A stretch of DNA of 64,000 bases from Streptomyces sp. NBC_00190 (GCF_036203305.1 NZ_CP108131.1:4340001-4404000); one strand, 5' to 3'; shown: positions 40,902 through 49,893, counted from the stretch's first letter. Notes: a model not told the origin generated them from the letters alone. Translations and numbers: made by a program.

Positions 40902-41377
40902 GCCCCGAGCATATGCGCCCACCATTCGGCGTAAGGTGTGGCGCGTGGGTTTGCCTGAGAGGGCTCTCGGGTACACCATGGAAGTCACGGATCGTTCGCG
41001 ACCGTGCTAACCCGGTCTGGCTCCTCCCCCCCCGAGTCGGACCGTGGGGACGACCCCCGCTCTCCCCCCCGGCGGGGGTCGTCGCATGTCCGGACGCGGT
41101 TTGCGTCCCTGCCTTCGGCCCCAAGTGACCATTCCTACGGCCCTCCTGTCGTACGAGGCCTCCACGGCGAAGGCGCCTCACCCTCCCTGACTCGTAACGC
41201 TGCGTAGTGGTTCCGCCGCGCTCCGGAACTCACCGGTGAGGGTGACCGGGTTATTCACAATCGGCTCGGTGTCCACAGTTTTCGAGCAAGATCCACTTCT
41301 TTTTCCCGATCGCTGCACGGTGATTCCAGCCGCGAAGTCCGCGGTGCTGGATTTGCCGGGAGAAGGGGGCGGAGATC
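40902..41377. other. 476-base intergenic region upstream of the Tad operon
   Basis: The region holds the divergent promoters of the HAD gene and the Tad operon. A perfect 12-base stem (41049-41060 with 41072-41083, C-rich loop) lies in the middle and looks like a terminator, implying a short transcript ending there. No protein gene is credible. Confidence 0.5.
40908..40913 (-). promoter_or_regulatory. -10-like TATGCT, leaderless start of HAD gene
   Basis: Minus-strand TATGCT ends 6 bases before the GTG at 40901. Confidence 0.4.
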
Positions 41378-42541
41378 GTGGCTCGATCGAAGTCGTGCGA
41401 AACGCCGGAGTCCGTGGTGGGCGGGGCCGGGAGCGCTGTCGTGGGTGCGGTCGTCGGCGGGCGTCCGCTGATCATCACCGAGGATCCCCTGCTGCTCGAC
41501 GATCTGCTGCGGCTGTGCGCCGCCGCGGGTGCCGAGCCGCACGTGCACCACGAGGTGCCGGAGCCGGGCGGGGCGGGCGGGCCTGGCGGGAGCGTCGGAT
41601 GGGAGTCCGCGCCCCTGGTGCTGGTCGGGGACGACGCGGCCAGGCGGGTGCGCGGGGCGCCGCGCAGGGATGGCGTGTTCCTCGTCGGCCGGGACCTGGA
41701 CGACCCCGTCGTGTGGCAGCGGGCGGTGGAGATCGGCGCCGAGGAGGTGCTGAGGCTCCCGGACGCCGAGAGCCGTCTCGTCGACCGCATCGCCGATGTG
41801 GTGGAAGGAGCCGGGCGGCCCGCGCTCGCCATCGGGGTGATCGGCGGCAGCGGCGGGGCCGGGGCCTCCACCCTCGCCTGCGCGCTCGCCGTCCGCGCCG
41901 CGCGCACCGGGGAGCGGACGATCCTCATCGACGGAGACCCGCTCGGAGGGGGCATGGACGTCCTGCTCGGAGGCGAGGGCGCGGAAGGGCTGCGCTGGCC
42001 CGACTTCGCGGGCTCGCGTGGACGGGTGGGCGCCGGAGCCCTGGAGGAGTCCCTGCCCGAACTGCACGACCTGCGGGTGCTCAGCTGGGACCGCGGGGAC
42101 CGGGTGGTGGTACCGCCCGCCGCGATGCGGTCGGTGGTGTCGGCCGCGCGCCGCCGGGGCGGGGTCGTCGTGGTCGACCTCCCGCGGAGGGTCGACGAAG
42201 CCGTGGCGGAGGCACTGGCCCAGCTCGACCTGGTGCTGATGGTGGTGCCGGGCGAGCTGCGGGCGGTGGCGGCCGCGGGCCGGGTCGCGGCCGGGGTGCG
42301 GATGGTGGCCCGGGACGTACGCGTCGTCGTACGGGGCCGCTGCCCGGGCGGTCTCGACCCGGAGGCGGTGGCCGCACTGCTGGGGGTGCCGCTGGCCGGT
42401 GAGGTGCCGGTCGAAGTGGGACTTCCCGGGCGCGTGGCCGAGGGGGAGGCGCCGGGGGCGCAGGGGCGGGGCGCGCTGTCCCGCTTCTGCGACGGCTTCT
42501 GGCAGCGGGCGCTCGGCTCCGCCCAGGGGGTGCCGGCATGA
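41378..42541 (+). CDS. ssd: Ssd/CpaE-like protein of the Tad locus
   Basis: A 387-residue protein of the MinD/CpaE superfamily, corresponding to septum-site-determining protein Ssd (Rv3660c type). The N-terminal receiver-like part is about residues 30-125 (RPLIITEDPLLLDDLLRLCA). An ATPase-like domain follows with IGGSGGAGASTLACALAV. The Walker A lysine is missing (GAST where MinD has GKT), as known for this subfamily, so ATP hydrolysis is doubtful. The GTG at 41378 is preceded by AAGGGGG. It is the first gene of the Tad operon and overlaps cpaF by 4 bases. Confidence 0.9.
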   Translation: MARSKSCETPESVVGGAGSAVVGAVVGGRPLIITEDPLLLDDLLRLCAAAGAEPHVHHEVPEPGGAGGPGGSVGWESAPLVLVGDDAARRVRGAPRRDGVFLVGRDLDDPVVWQRAVEIGAEEVLRLPDAESRLVDRIADVVEGAGRPALAIGVIGGSGGAGASTLACALAVRAARTGERTILIDGDPLGGGMDVLLGGEGAEGLRWPDFAGSRGRVGAGALEESLPELHDLRVLSWDRGDRVVVPPAAMRSVVSAARRRGGVVVVDLPRRVDEAVAEALAQLDLVLMVVPGELRAVAAAGRVAAGVRMVARDVRVVVRGRCPGGLDPEAVAALLGVPLAGEVPVEVGLPGRVAEGEAPGAQGRGALSRFCDGFWQRALGSAQGVPA

Positions 42542-43686
42542 GCACGTTGCTTCTGGACGCGGTGCGCCGTCAGCTCGCCGAGAGCGGGGCGGAACCGACC
42601 CCGGCGCGGGTCGCGGCGGCCCTGCGGTCCCAGGGCCGGCTGCTGGGCGACGCGGAAGTGCTCGGCGTCGCCGCCGAGTTACGGTCCGAGCTGGTCGGTG
42701 CGGGCCCCTTGGAACCCCTGCTCGCCGACCCGGAGGTCACCGATGTACTGGTGGCGGCCCCGGACCGGGTGTGGGTGGACCGGGGCGGAGGGCTGGAGCT
42801 GACGGGGGTGACCTTCACTGACCAGGGGGCCGTGCGCCGGCTCGCCCAGCGGCTGGCCGCCGTCGCGGGGCGCCGGCTGGACGACGCCCGGCCCTGGGTG
42901 GACGCCCGGATGCCCGACGGTACCCGGCTGCACGCGGTGCTGCCGCCGGTGGCGGTCGGGTCGGCCTGCCTCTCCTTGCGGGTGGTGCGGCCGCGGGCGT
43001 TCACGCTGGAGGAACTGGTCGCGGCGGGGACGCTGCCGCCCGGCGGGCACCGGCTGCTGCGGGAGATGATCGAGGCCAGGCTGTCCTTCCTCGTCTCCGG
43101 CGGCACCGGAACCGGTAAGACCACTTTGCTCAGCGCCCTGTTGGGGCTGGTCGGCCCCGGTGAGCGGATCGTACTGGCCGAGGATTCGGCCGAGCTGCGC
43201 CCCGACCATCCGCATGTGGTGCGGCTCGAAACCAGGCCCGCCAACCAGGAGGGCGCGGGCCTGGTCACGCTGGCGGACCTCGTCCGCCAGGCGCTGCGGA
43301 TGCGGCCCGACCGCCTGGTCGTCGGTGAGGTCCGGGGAGCGGAGGTCGCAGACCTGCTCGCTGCTCTGAACACTGGTCACGAAGGGGGCTGTGGCACGGT
43401 CCATGCCAATGCCGCCGCCCATGTCCCGGCCCGGCTGGAGGCCCTGGGGACGGCAGCCGGGCTCGACCGGGCCGCCCTGCACAGCCAGTTGGCGGCCGCG
43501 CTGACGCTGGTGGTGCACCTGGTGCGGGACCGGGAAGGGCGGCGCCGGGTGGCCGAGGTGCACGTGCTGGAGCGGGACGCCGCAGGTCTGGTGGTCACCG
43601 TGCCGGCGCTGCGCTGGGCCGCGCAGGGCTTCGTGCGGGAGCGGGGCTGGGAGCGGCTGCGCCCGATGCTGCGGGGTGCCCGGTGA
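42538..43686 (+). CDS. tadA: CpaF/TadA-type pilus assembly ATPase
   Basis: A 382-residue type II/IV secretion ATPase that powers Tad pilus assembly at the membrane. Walker A is VSGGTGTGKTTLLSALLG, the Asp box is IVLAEDSAELRPDHP, Walker B is RPDRLVVGEVRGAEVADLLA, and the His box is TGHEGGCGTVHANAA. The length is standard. It overlaps ssd and tadB by 4 bases each. Confidence 0.94.
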   Translation: MSTLLLDAVRRQLAESGAEPTPARVAAALRSQGRLLGDAEVLGVAAELRSELVGAGPLEPLLADPEVTDVLVAAPDRVWVDRGGGLELTGVTFTDQGAVRRLAQRLAAVAGRRLDDARPWVDARMPDGTRLHAVLPPVAVGSACLSLRVVRPRAFTLEELVAAGTLPPGGHRLLREMIEARLSFLVSGGTGTGKTTLLSALLGLVGPGERIVLAEDSAELRPDHPHVVRLETRPANQEGAGLVTLADLVRQALRMRPDRLVVGEVRGAEVADLLAALNTGHEGGCGTVHANAAAHVPARLEALGTAAGLDRAALHSQLAAALTLVVHLVRDREGRRRVAEVHVLERDAAGLVVTVPALRWAAQGFVRERGWERLRPMLRGAR

Positions 43687-44570
43687 GCGCCGTGGCGGCG
43701 CTGCCGGTGCCGGTGTTCGCGGGTGTGCTGTGCGCCGGGGCGGCCGCCTGGGGCCTGACCGGCGGCGACCGGGTGTTCCGCAGGGCCCGGGCGGTGGTGT
43801 CGGCCCGGGGCGCTCCGGAGGCGCCGCGCGCGCCGGTGCGCCCGGATCGGCTGCTTGCGGCCGTGCGGGTGCGGGCGGGGCGGCGGCGGGAGTGGGGCTG
43901 CCTCGCCGCCGGGCTGGCGGTCGCCGTGCTCGGCACATCGGTGATCCCCCTGCTGGCCGGGGCGGCCGCGGTGCCGCTGGTGCGGCGGTGGCTGCGGACA
44001 CGGGCGCGGGAGCGGGCCAGGGTGGCGCGGGCGGCCGAGGTGGTGGCTCTGTGCGGTGCGGCGGTGGGGGAGTTGCGGGCGGGAGCGCAGTCCGGTCAGG
44101 CCCTGACCGCGGCGATACGGCGGACGGCGCCCCTCCCCGGCGGTCCGGGCGCCATGGAGGCGGGTGTGCTGGCCGCCGCGGCGTTCGGCGGGGACGTGCC
44201 CGGGGCGCTGCGCCAGGCGGCGCGGGAGCCCGGCGCGGAAGGGCTGGCCGGGATGGCCGCCTGCTGGCGGGTGTCGGTGGACGGCGGTGCGGGCCTGGCC
44301 GCCGGGCTGGACCGGCTGGAAGGGGCTCTGCGGGCCGAGAGGGACCAGCAGGAGTCGCTGAGGGCCCAGTTGGCGGGGGCGCGGTCCACGACGGTGGTGC
44401 TGGCCCTGCTGCCCTTGGTGGGCCTCTTGATCGGCACCGGGCTGGGAGCGGATCCGCTGCGGGTGCTGCTGCACACCCCGATGGGGTGGGGCTGTCTGGT
44501 CGCGGGCGGGGTGCTGGAGGCGCTGGGGCTGCTCTGGTGCCGGCGGATCGTACGGACGGGGGAGCGGTGA
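43683..44570 (+). CDS. tadB: TadB-type pilus assembly membrane protein
   Basis: A 295-residue inner-membrane platform protein of the GspF/TadB family. There are hydrophobic segments at the N-terminus (VAALPVPVFAGVLCAGAAAW) and around 80-105, a cytoplasmic T2SSF-like domain (GLAGMAACWRVSVDGGAGLA, then LDRLEGALRAERDQQESLRA), and two C-terminal TM segments. It starts GTG within ATGA/GTGA-type overlaps with tadA and reads straight into tadC. Confidence 0.85.
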   Translation: MSAVAALPVPVFAGVLCAGAAAWGLTGGDRVFRRARAVVSARGAPEAPRAPVRPDRLLAAVRVRAGRRREWGCLAAGLAVAVLGTSVIPLLAGAAAVPLVRRWLRTRARERARVARAAEVVALCGAAVGELRAGAQSGQALTAAIRRTAPLPGGPGAMEAGVLAAAAFGGDVPGALRQAAREPGAEGLAGMAACWRVSVDGGAGLAAGLDRLEGALRAERDQQESLRAQLAGARSTTVVLALLPLVGLLIGTGLGADPLRVLLHTPMGWGCLVAGGVLEALGLLWCRRIVRTGER

Positions 44571-45346
44571 TGGGCGGCTTCGTGATCCACAGGCTGGGGA
44601 TCGCGCTGTGTCTGGCGGTGGCTGCACTGTCGGTGGTGTCGGTGGTGTCGGCGCGGCTCCGGGCGCGGCGGGCCCGGAGCAGGCTCGGGGCCCTGCTGGG
44701 CGTGCGACCGGGCCCGAGGGGACCGGTACCGGGTGCGCGGCTGCGCCGTGTGGTGGCCGCCTGGGGCGGGCCGGCCGGGGCGCTGCTGGCGGGCTGGGTG
44801 CTCATCGGCGGGGTGGCCGGTGTGGCCGTCGGCGTCGTGGCTGCGCTCGGGGCGCGGCGGTGGCAGGGCAGGGCGCGGCCTGCGGCCGGGGTGGACCTGC
44901 GGGAGGCGGAGCGTCAGCTGCCGTTCGCGGCCGACCTGTTGGCCGCCTGCCTGGCGGCCGGGGCCGGTCCGGTGGAGGCCGCCGAGGTGGTGGGTGAGTC
45001 GCTGGGCGGCCCGGTGGGCGAGCGGCTGGCGCGGGCCGGGGCTGAGCTGCGGCTCGGCGGCGAACCCGGCGCGGCGTGGGGGAGGTTGGCGGAGATACCG
45101 GGCGCCCGGGCCCTCGCGGAGTGCCTGGAGCGGGCCGCTCGGACGGGCGCTCCCGCGGCGGAACCCGTCTCCCGGCTCGCGTCGGCCCTCCGGGAGGACC
45201 GGACCCGGCAGGCGGGTGCCAGGGCGCAGCGGGCGGCAGTGCTCGTCACCGCGCCGGTGGGGCTGTGTTTTCTCCCCGCTTTTCTCGCGATCGGGGTGGC
45301 ACCGGTGGTGATCGGAATGGCCTCGGCTCTCCTCACCAACACCTGA
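44570..45346 (+). CDS. tadC: TadC-type pilus assembly membrane protein
   Basis: A 258-residue GspF-like membrane protein, the partner of TadB. It has an N-terminal TM segment, a pair in the middle (GALLAGWVLIGGVAGVAVGV), a T2SSF domain (LPFAADLLAACLAAGAGPVE, SLGGPVGERLARAGAELRLG) and a C-terminal TM (FLPAFLAIGVAPVVIGMAS). The ATG overlaps the tadB stop (TGATG). A GTG one codon earlier is an alternative. The downstream pilin gene has its own strong ribosome-binding site. Confidence 0.85.
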   Translation: MGGFVIHRLGIALCLAVAALSVVSVVSARLRARRARSRLGALLGVRPGPRGPVPGARLRRVVAAWGGPAGALLAGWVLIGGVAGVAVGVVAALGARRWQGRARPAAGVDLREAERQLPFAADLLAACLAAGAGPVEAAEVVGESLGGPVGERLARAGAELRLGGEPGAAWGRLAEIPGARALAECLERAARTGAPAAEPVSRLASALREDRTRQAGARAQRAAVLVTAPVGLCFLPAFLAIGVAPVVIGMASALLTNT

Positions 45347-45395
45347 CGCCACATTAATCACGTACATCAGCAAGGAATATCAACGGGAGGTTGCC

Positions 45396-45593
45396 ATGAG
45401 GATCATCTGGTTTCGTGTGCGGACGGCACTGCGAGGTCGCGGGAGCGACGCGGGGATGTCCACCTCGGAATACGCCATGGGCACGATCGCGGCCTGTGCG
45501 TTCGCGGCTGTTCTGTACAAGGTGGTGACGAGCGAAGTGGTCGCCACCGCCCTTCAGTCGACCATCGGGAAGGCGCTCGATGTGCCGTTCTGA
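45396..45593 (+). CDS. Flp-type pilin-like protein (DUF4244)
   Basis: A 65-residue protein with a basic N-terminus (MRIIWFRVRTALRGRG), then GMSTSEYAMGTIAACAFAAV. The Gly followed by a Ser-Thr-Ser-Glu-Tyr core is the Flp prepilin processing and assembly motif (G / xxxxEY). The hydrophobic helix continues to the C-terminus (VLYKVVTSEVV). GGGAGGT 5 bases upstream of the ATG is one of the strongest ribosome-binding sites in the operon, fitting a major structural subunit made in excess. Confidence 0.9.
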   Translation: MRIIWFRVRTALRGRGSDAGMSTSEYAMGTIAACAFAAVLYKVVTSEVVATALQSTIGKALDVPF

Positions 45594-45966
45594 GAGAAAT
45601 CCCGGGGGAATCCGGGGAATGGGCGACCGGGGATATGTGACGGCGGAGGCCGCCCTGGTGATCCCGGCGCTGGTGCTCTTCGCGGCGCTGCTGGTGTGGG
45701 CGCTGATGGCGGCCGCCGCCCAGATCCGGTGTGTGGACGCGGCCCGGGCCGGCGCCCGGGCGGCGGCCCGGTCGGAGCCCGCCGAAGTGGCGGTGGCGGC
45801 GGCCCGGGCGGCCGCGCCGTCGGGGGCGCGGGTGGAGCTGGAGCGCGAGGGGGATCTGTGGCGGGTGCGGGTGGCGGCCCCGGCGCCGGGGCCGGGCGGA
45901 CTGCCGGTGCGGCTCGGGGCGCGGGCGGTGGCGTTGGCGGAGGACAGCGTGGGGCCGCCGCCGTGA
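45580..45966 (+). CDS. TadE-like minor pilin
   Basis: A 128-residue TadE family protein. The prepilin-like segment is GYVTAEAALVIPALVLFAAL, with Glu five residues after the Gly, followed by a pseudopilin-like domain. The ATG at 45580 overlaps the pilin gene by 14 bases and has GGGAAGG 5 bases before it. An in-frame ATG at 45619 would give a shorter start MGDRGYVTAEA. It overlaps the next TadE-like gene by 4 bases. Confidence 0.85.
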   Translation: MCRSERNPGGIRGMGDRGYVTAEAALVIPALVLFAALLVWALMAAAAQIRCVDAARAGARAAARSEPAEVAVAAARAAAPSGARVELEREGDLWRVRVAAPAPGPGGLPVRLGARAVALAEDSVGPPP

Positions 45967-46463
45967 GCCGGGACCGGGGTTCGGCGACGGTGTGGGCGGC
46001 GCTGGTGGCGACGGTGCTGGGAGCCGTGTTCGGCGGTGTGCTGCTGCTCGGGCAGGCGGTCGTGGCCCGGCACCGGGCGGCGGCGGCCGCGGACCTGGCG
46101 GCGCTCGCGGCGGCGGCCACCTGGGCCCACGGACCGGAGACCGCCTGCGCCACGGCTCGCCGGGTCGCCCGGGCGCAGGGCGCGTCCCTGGGTGCCTGCA
46201 CCCTCCGGGGCGAGGTGGCCGAGGTGACGGCCCGCCCCGCCACGGGACCCTTCGCCCCGACGATCACGGCCCGCGCGGGCCCTCCGGCCGAGGCCATCGG
46301 GGTCGGCGGTCGCGGGGGCGCGGCGGACTCCGGCCCGTCCCGGAAACCGTCTGGACCCGGTCCTGGTTCAGGTCCAGGCCCGGGTCCCGGGGAGGGGAGA
46401 GCCGGGCCGGCTACGGCGGTGGGGCCTGCTGGGCCTGTGGAGCCTCGGACAGGAGGCGGGTGA
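45963..46463 (+). CDS. Second TadE-like (Rv3654c-type) protein
   Basis: A 166-residue protein starting with GTG inside the previous stop (GTGA). It has RGSATVWAALVATVLGAVFG as a TadE/TadG-like helix lacking the canonical Glu-Tyr, then HRAAAAADLAALAAAATWAH, the signature of Rv3654c-like helicase/secretion-neighbourhood proteins. The last 50 residues are Gly/Pro/Ser low complexity and overlap the 3' end of the convergent helicase gene by 53 bases. It is the last gene of the Tad operon. Confidence 0.85.
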   Translation: MSRDRGSATVWAALVATVLGAVFGGVLLLGQAVVARHRAAAAADLAALAAAATWAHGPETACATARRVARAQGASLGACTLRGEVAEVTARPATGPFAPTITARAGPPAEAIGVGGRGGAADSGPSRKPSGPGPGSGPGPGPGEGRAGPATAVGPAGPVEPRTGGG

Positions 46464-48885
46464 GGAGGCGGATGGCGCCGCGCTTGTGGAGGGGATCGTT
46501 GCCGTTGCCGCACTTCGGGGACTGGATGCAGGAAGGGCAGCCGGCCTCGCACTCGCAGGCCGCGATCGCGTCGCGGGTCGCCGTCAGCCAGGCGCGGGCC
46601 GTGTGGAAGGCCCGCTCCGAGAATCCGGCGCCGCCGGGGTGGCCGTCGTAGACGAAGACCGTCGGGAGGCGGGTGTCGGGATGCAGCGGCACCGAGACGC
46701 CGCCGATGTCCCAGCGGTCGCAGGTGGCGAACAGCGGGAGCAGACCGATGGAGGCGTGCTCGGCGGCGTGCAGGGCGCCGCCGAGGATCTCCGGGTTGAT
46801 CCGGGCCTCGTCGAGCTGGTCCTCGGTGACCGTCCACCACACGGCCCGGGTGCGCAGGGTGCGGGGCGGCAGGTCCAGCTTGGCCTCGCCCAGCACCTCG
46901 CCGGTGATCAGTTTGCGCCGCAGATAGGAGACGACCTGGTTGGTGACCTCGACCGAGCCGTAGCAGAGCCGGGCCTTGCCCCACGGGATCTCGGACTCGG
47001 TCTCCAGGACCGAGATGGAGGTGGTGTCGCGGGCGGTGGTGGAGAAGGGCGGATCGGCCTCCTCGACGAGGGCGGCGGCATCCTCCAGATCCAGCCGCTT
47101 CACGAGGTACGTGCGGCCCTGGTGCAGGTGGACGGCCCCCTCGTGGACGGCGGTGTGGGCGGCCGACTCGTCGACCGTGCCCAGCAGCCGGCCGGTCGAG
47201 GCCTCGACGATCTGCACCGGGCGGCCGCCGCCGCCCCGGATGTCGGTCAGGTCCGAGGCCCGTTCCCGGCGGGTCCAGTGCCAGGCCGTGGCCCGCCGCC
47301 GGAGCAGCTTCGCCGCCTCCAGCTGGGGGATGAGCTCGTGGGTGGCCGGGCCGAAGAGCTCCAGGTCGGCCTCGGTCAGCGGCAGCTCCGCCGCCGCCGC
47401 GCACAGGTGGGGGGCCAGGACGTACGGGTTGTCCGGGTCCAGGACGGTGGCTTCCACCGGCTGGCGGAACAGCGCCTCGGGATGGTGGACGAGGTAGGTG
47501 TCGAGCGGGTCGTCGCGGGCGATCAGCACGGCCAGGGCGCCCTGGCCCGAGCGCCCGGCCCGGCCCGCCTGCTGCCACAGGGAGGCCCGGGTGCCCGGGT
47601 AGCCGGTGATCAGGACCGCGTCCAGGCCGGAGACGTCCACGCCCAGCTCGAGGGCGGTCGTGGCGGCCAGGCCCAGCAGCTCGCCGGAGTGCAGGGCCCG
47701 CTCCAGGGCCCGGCGCTCCTCGGGCAGGTATCCGCCACGGTAGGCGGCAACCCGCCGCACCAGCGAGCGGTCCACCTCCGCGAGCCGCTCCCGGGCGATC
47801 ACGGAGATCAGCTCGGCGCCGCGCCGGGAGCGGACGAAGGCCACCGTGCGGACCCCCTGCACGACAAGGTCCGTCAGCAGGTCGGCGGTCTCGGCCGTGG
47901 CCGTACGGCGGACGGGCGCGCCCTTTTCGCCCCGCAGCTCGGTGAGGAGCGGCGGTTCCCAGAGGGCGAAGACCACCTCGCCGCGCGGGGAGGCGTCGTC
48001 GGTGATCTCGATGACGCGGACCCCGGTCAGCCGGGACGCCGCTTTCGCCGGGTCGCTGGCGGTGGCGGAGGCCAGCAGGAACACCGGGTCGGAGCCGTAG
48101 CGGGCGCACAGCCGCCGCAGCCGGCGCAGTACCTGGGCCACGTGGGAGCCGAAGACCCCGCGGTAGGTGTGGCACTCGTCGATCACGACGTAGCGCAGGG
48201 CCCGCAGGAAGGAGGACCAGCGCGGGTGGGCCGGGAGGATGCCGCGGTGCAGCATGTCGGGGTTGGTGAGGACGTAATTGGCGTACTGGCGCACCCATTC
48301 GCGTTCTTCTACCGGCGTGTCGCCGTCGTAGACGGCGGGCCGGATCGCGTTGCCCAGCGGGGCGGCCAGTTCCCGTACGGCGCGGCGCTGATCGGCCGCC
48401 AGGGCCTTGGTGGGGGCCAGGTACAGGGCGGTCGCGCCGCGTCCGTTCGGGGCCTCGGCGCCGTCCGCGAGGGCGGAGAGCACCGGGGCCAGGTAGGCCA
48501 GCGACTTGCCCGAGGCGGTACCGGTGGCGACGACCACGGATTCGCCGTCCAGGGCGTGCTCGGCGGCCGAGGCCTGGTGTTCCCACGGATGGTCGATCCC
48601 GGCGGCCTGAATTGCGGCTACGACATTCGTTCGGATGCGGTCGGGCCAGACCGCATGACGACCCTCCCGAGGGGGCAAGTGCTCCGTATGGGTGATGCGC
48701 GCAGCCCGGGAAGGCCCCCGTGACAGCCGGTCCAGGACCGTTCCGGGGGTGGTTCGAACGTCCGCGGGTGGCGTGGGCCGACCGGGGCGGTGAGTATTGG
48801 CCATTGGAACCGAGTGTGTCACTGGCGTGCGGGACAATGGTCCCAAGGCGTCGTGCGCGCCTGCCGGTAAGTGATTGAATGCCAT
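46411..48885 (-). CDS. MrfA-like DEAD/DEAH DNA-repair helicase
   Basis: An 824-residue SF2 helicase of the YprA/MrfA (Hrq1-like) group. The Q-like/Walker A region is ESVVVATGTASGKSLAYLAP, motif II is VIDECHTYRGVFGSHV (DECH), and motif VI is QQAGRAGRSGQGALAVLIAR. The C-terminal DUF1998-type region has a four-cysteine site (CECEAGCPSCIQSPKCGNG). In Bacillus MrfA repairs mitomycin C lesions. The ATG at 48885 is preferred from recalled homologues; an ATG at 48804 is possible. It is divergent from bldG. Confidence 0.9.
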   Translation of the reverse strand: MAFNHLPAGAHDALGPLSRTPVTHSVPMANTHRPGRPTPPADVRTTPGTVLDRLSRGPSRAARITHTEHLPPREGRHAVWPDRIRTNVVAAIQAAGIDHPWEHQASAAEHALDGESVVVATGTASGKSLAYLAPVLSALADGAEAPNGRGATALYLAPTKALAADQRRAVRELAAPLGNAIRPAVYDGDTPVEEREWVRQYANYVLTNPDMLHRGILPAHPRWSSFLRALRYVVIDECHTYRGVFGSHVAQVLRRLRRLCARYGSDPVFLLASATASDPAKAASRLTGVRVIEITDDASPRGEVVFALWEPPLLTELRGEKGAPVRRTATAETADLLTDLVVQGVRTVAFVRSRRGAELISVIARERLAEVDRSLVRRVAAYRGGYLPEERRALERALHSGELLGLAATTALELGVDVSGLDAVLITGYPGTRASLWQQAGRAGRSGQGALAVLIARDDPLDTYLVHHPEALFRQPVEATVLDPDNPYVLAPHLCAAAAELPLTEADLELFGPATHELIPQLEAAKLLRRRATAWHWTRRERASDLTDIRGGGGRPVQIVEASTGRLLGTVDESAAHTAVHEGAVHLHQGRTYLVKRLDLEDAAALVEEADPPFSTTARDTTSISVLETESEIPWGKARLCYGSVEVTNQVVSYLRRKLITGEVLGEAKLDLPPRTLRTRAVWWTVTEDQLDEARINPEILGGALHAAEHASIGLLPLFATCDRWDIGGVSVPLHPDTRLPTVFVYDGHPGGAGFSERAFHTARAWLTATRDAIAACECEAGCPSCIQSPKCGNGNDPLHKRGAIRLLTRLLSEAPQAQQAPPP

Positions 48886-48966
48886 TGCGGCAGCCAATCC
48901 CTCACCTACCTTCGGGTGGGGAGGCCCCTGGGGGGCGCCGCTCGATAGCAAGGTGCTGGAGGATCC

Positions 48967-49308
48967 GTGGACCTGTCCCTGTCGACTCGCACTGTCGGCG
49001 ACCGTACGGTCGTAGAGGTCGGTGGCGAGATTGATGTGTATACCGCGCCCAAGCTGCGCGAGCAGTTGGTCGAGTTGGTGAACGACGGCAGCTACCACCT
49101 GGTTGTCGACATGGAGCGAGTGGACTTCCTCGACTCCACCGGGCTTGGTGTGCTCGTGGGAGGCCTCAAGCGCGTCCGCGCGCACGAGGGTTCGCTGCGT
49201 CTGGTGTGCAACCAGGAGCGCATCCTGAAGATCTTCCGCATCACCGGTCTGACCAAGGTTTTCCCGATCCACACCACGGTGGAAGACGCCGTCGCCGCCA
49301 CCGACTGA
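48967..49308 (+). CDS. bldG: Anti-sigma factor antagonist BldG
   Basis: A 113-residue STAS-domain protein. The phosphorylatable serine is Ser57 in [15 protein letters not shown]. In S. coelicolor BldG is needed for aerial mycelium and antibiotic production, and phosphorylation of this serine is essential. It starts GTG with GGAGG 4 bases upstream. An anti-sigma-like gene follows after 101 bases and is known to be partly co-transcribed with bldG in S. coelicolor. The 81 bases before it are the shared control region with the helicase gene. Confidence 0.97.
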   Translation: MDLSLSTRTVGDRTVVEVGGEIDVYTAPKLREQLVELVNDGSYHLVVDMERVDFLDSTGLGVLVGGLKRVRAHEGSLRLVCNQERILKIFRITGLTKVFPIHTTVEDAVAATD

Positions 49309-49409
49309 CGGCTCCGTACGGCGAGGAGCCGAAGACGAGAGCGGGGGTACCGGGCCACGGTTGGCCCGGGCCCCTGTCAAGGCACGCCCGTAGTCCGAGG
49401 GGGACGCGC

Positions 49410-49850
49410 ATGGCCACCGTTGAACTCCGCTTCAGCGCCCAGCCCGAACACGTCCGTACGGCCCGCCTGGTCGCGGCCGCCGTGGCGCGCCGGGCGGGTG
49501 TGGAGGAAGCCGTCCTCGACGAGGTCCGCCTCGCCGTGGGCGAGGCCTGCTCGCGTGCCGTCGGACTGCATCGCAGCATCGGACTGACCGCGCCCGTCCG
49601 GGTGGTCCTGACCGAGGAGGAGAAGGTCTTCTCCATCGAGGTCGGCGACGGGGTTCCCGGACCGGGCGGCGGCCCGGGCGATGCCGTGTCGGGCATCGAC
49701 GCCGTCCTGGACCCCGACATCGAGGGCGAGGACGAGATGGGCCTCGCCGTGATCAGCGGGCTCGTCGACGACGTCGAGGTGACCAGTGGGGAATCGGGCG
49801 GGACCATCCGGATGAGCTGGCCGGTCTCGGGAGCCTCCGAGTCACCGTAG
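49410..49850 (+). CDS. GHKL anti-sigma-factor-like protein (BldG partner)
   Basis: A 146-residue RsbW/SpoIIAB-type protein. The G1 box is EVGDGVPGPGGG and the G2-like segment is DEMGLAVISGLVDDVEV. The N-box reads LAVGEACSRAVGLHR. The Asn that coordinates Mg-ATP in kinases of this family (xEAxxNAV) is replaced by Arg, so kinase activity may be weak or absent. In S. coelicolor the neighbour of bldG encodes its cognate anti-sigma factor. It is followed by a true T-tract terminator. Confidence 0.88.
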   Translation: MATVELRFSAQPEHVRTARLVAAAVARRAGVEEAVLDEVRLAVGEACSRAVGLHRSIGLTAPVRVVLTEEEKVFSIEVGDGVPGPGGGPGDAVSGIDAVLDPDIEGEDEMGLAVISGLVDDVEVTSGESGGTIRMSWPVSGASESP

Positions 49851-49893
49851 ATCCACTGCGTCGCGCATTCCTTCGTATCTTCCGATCTTTATC

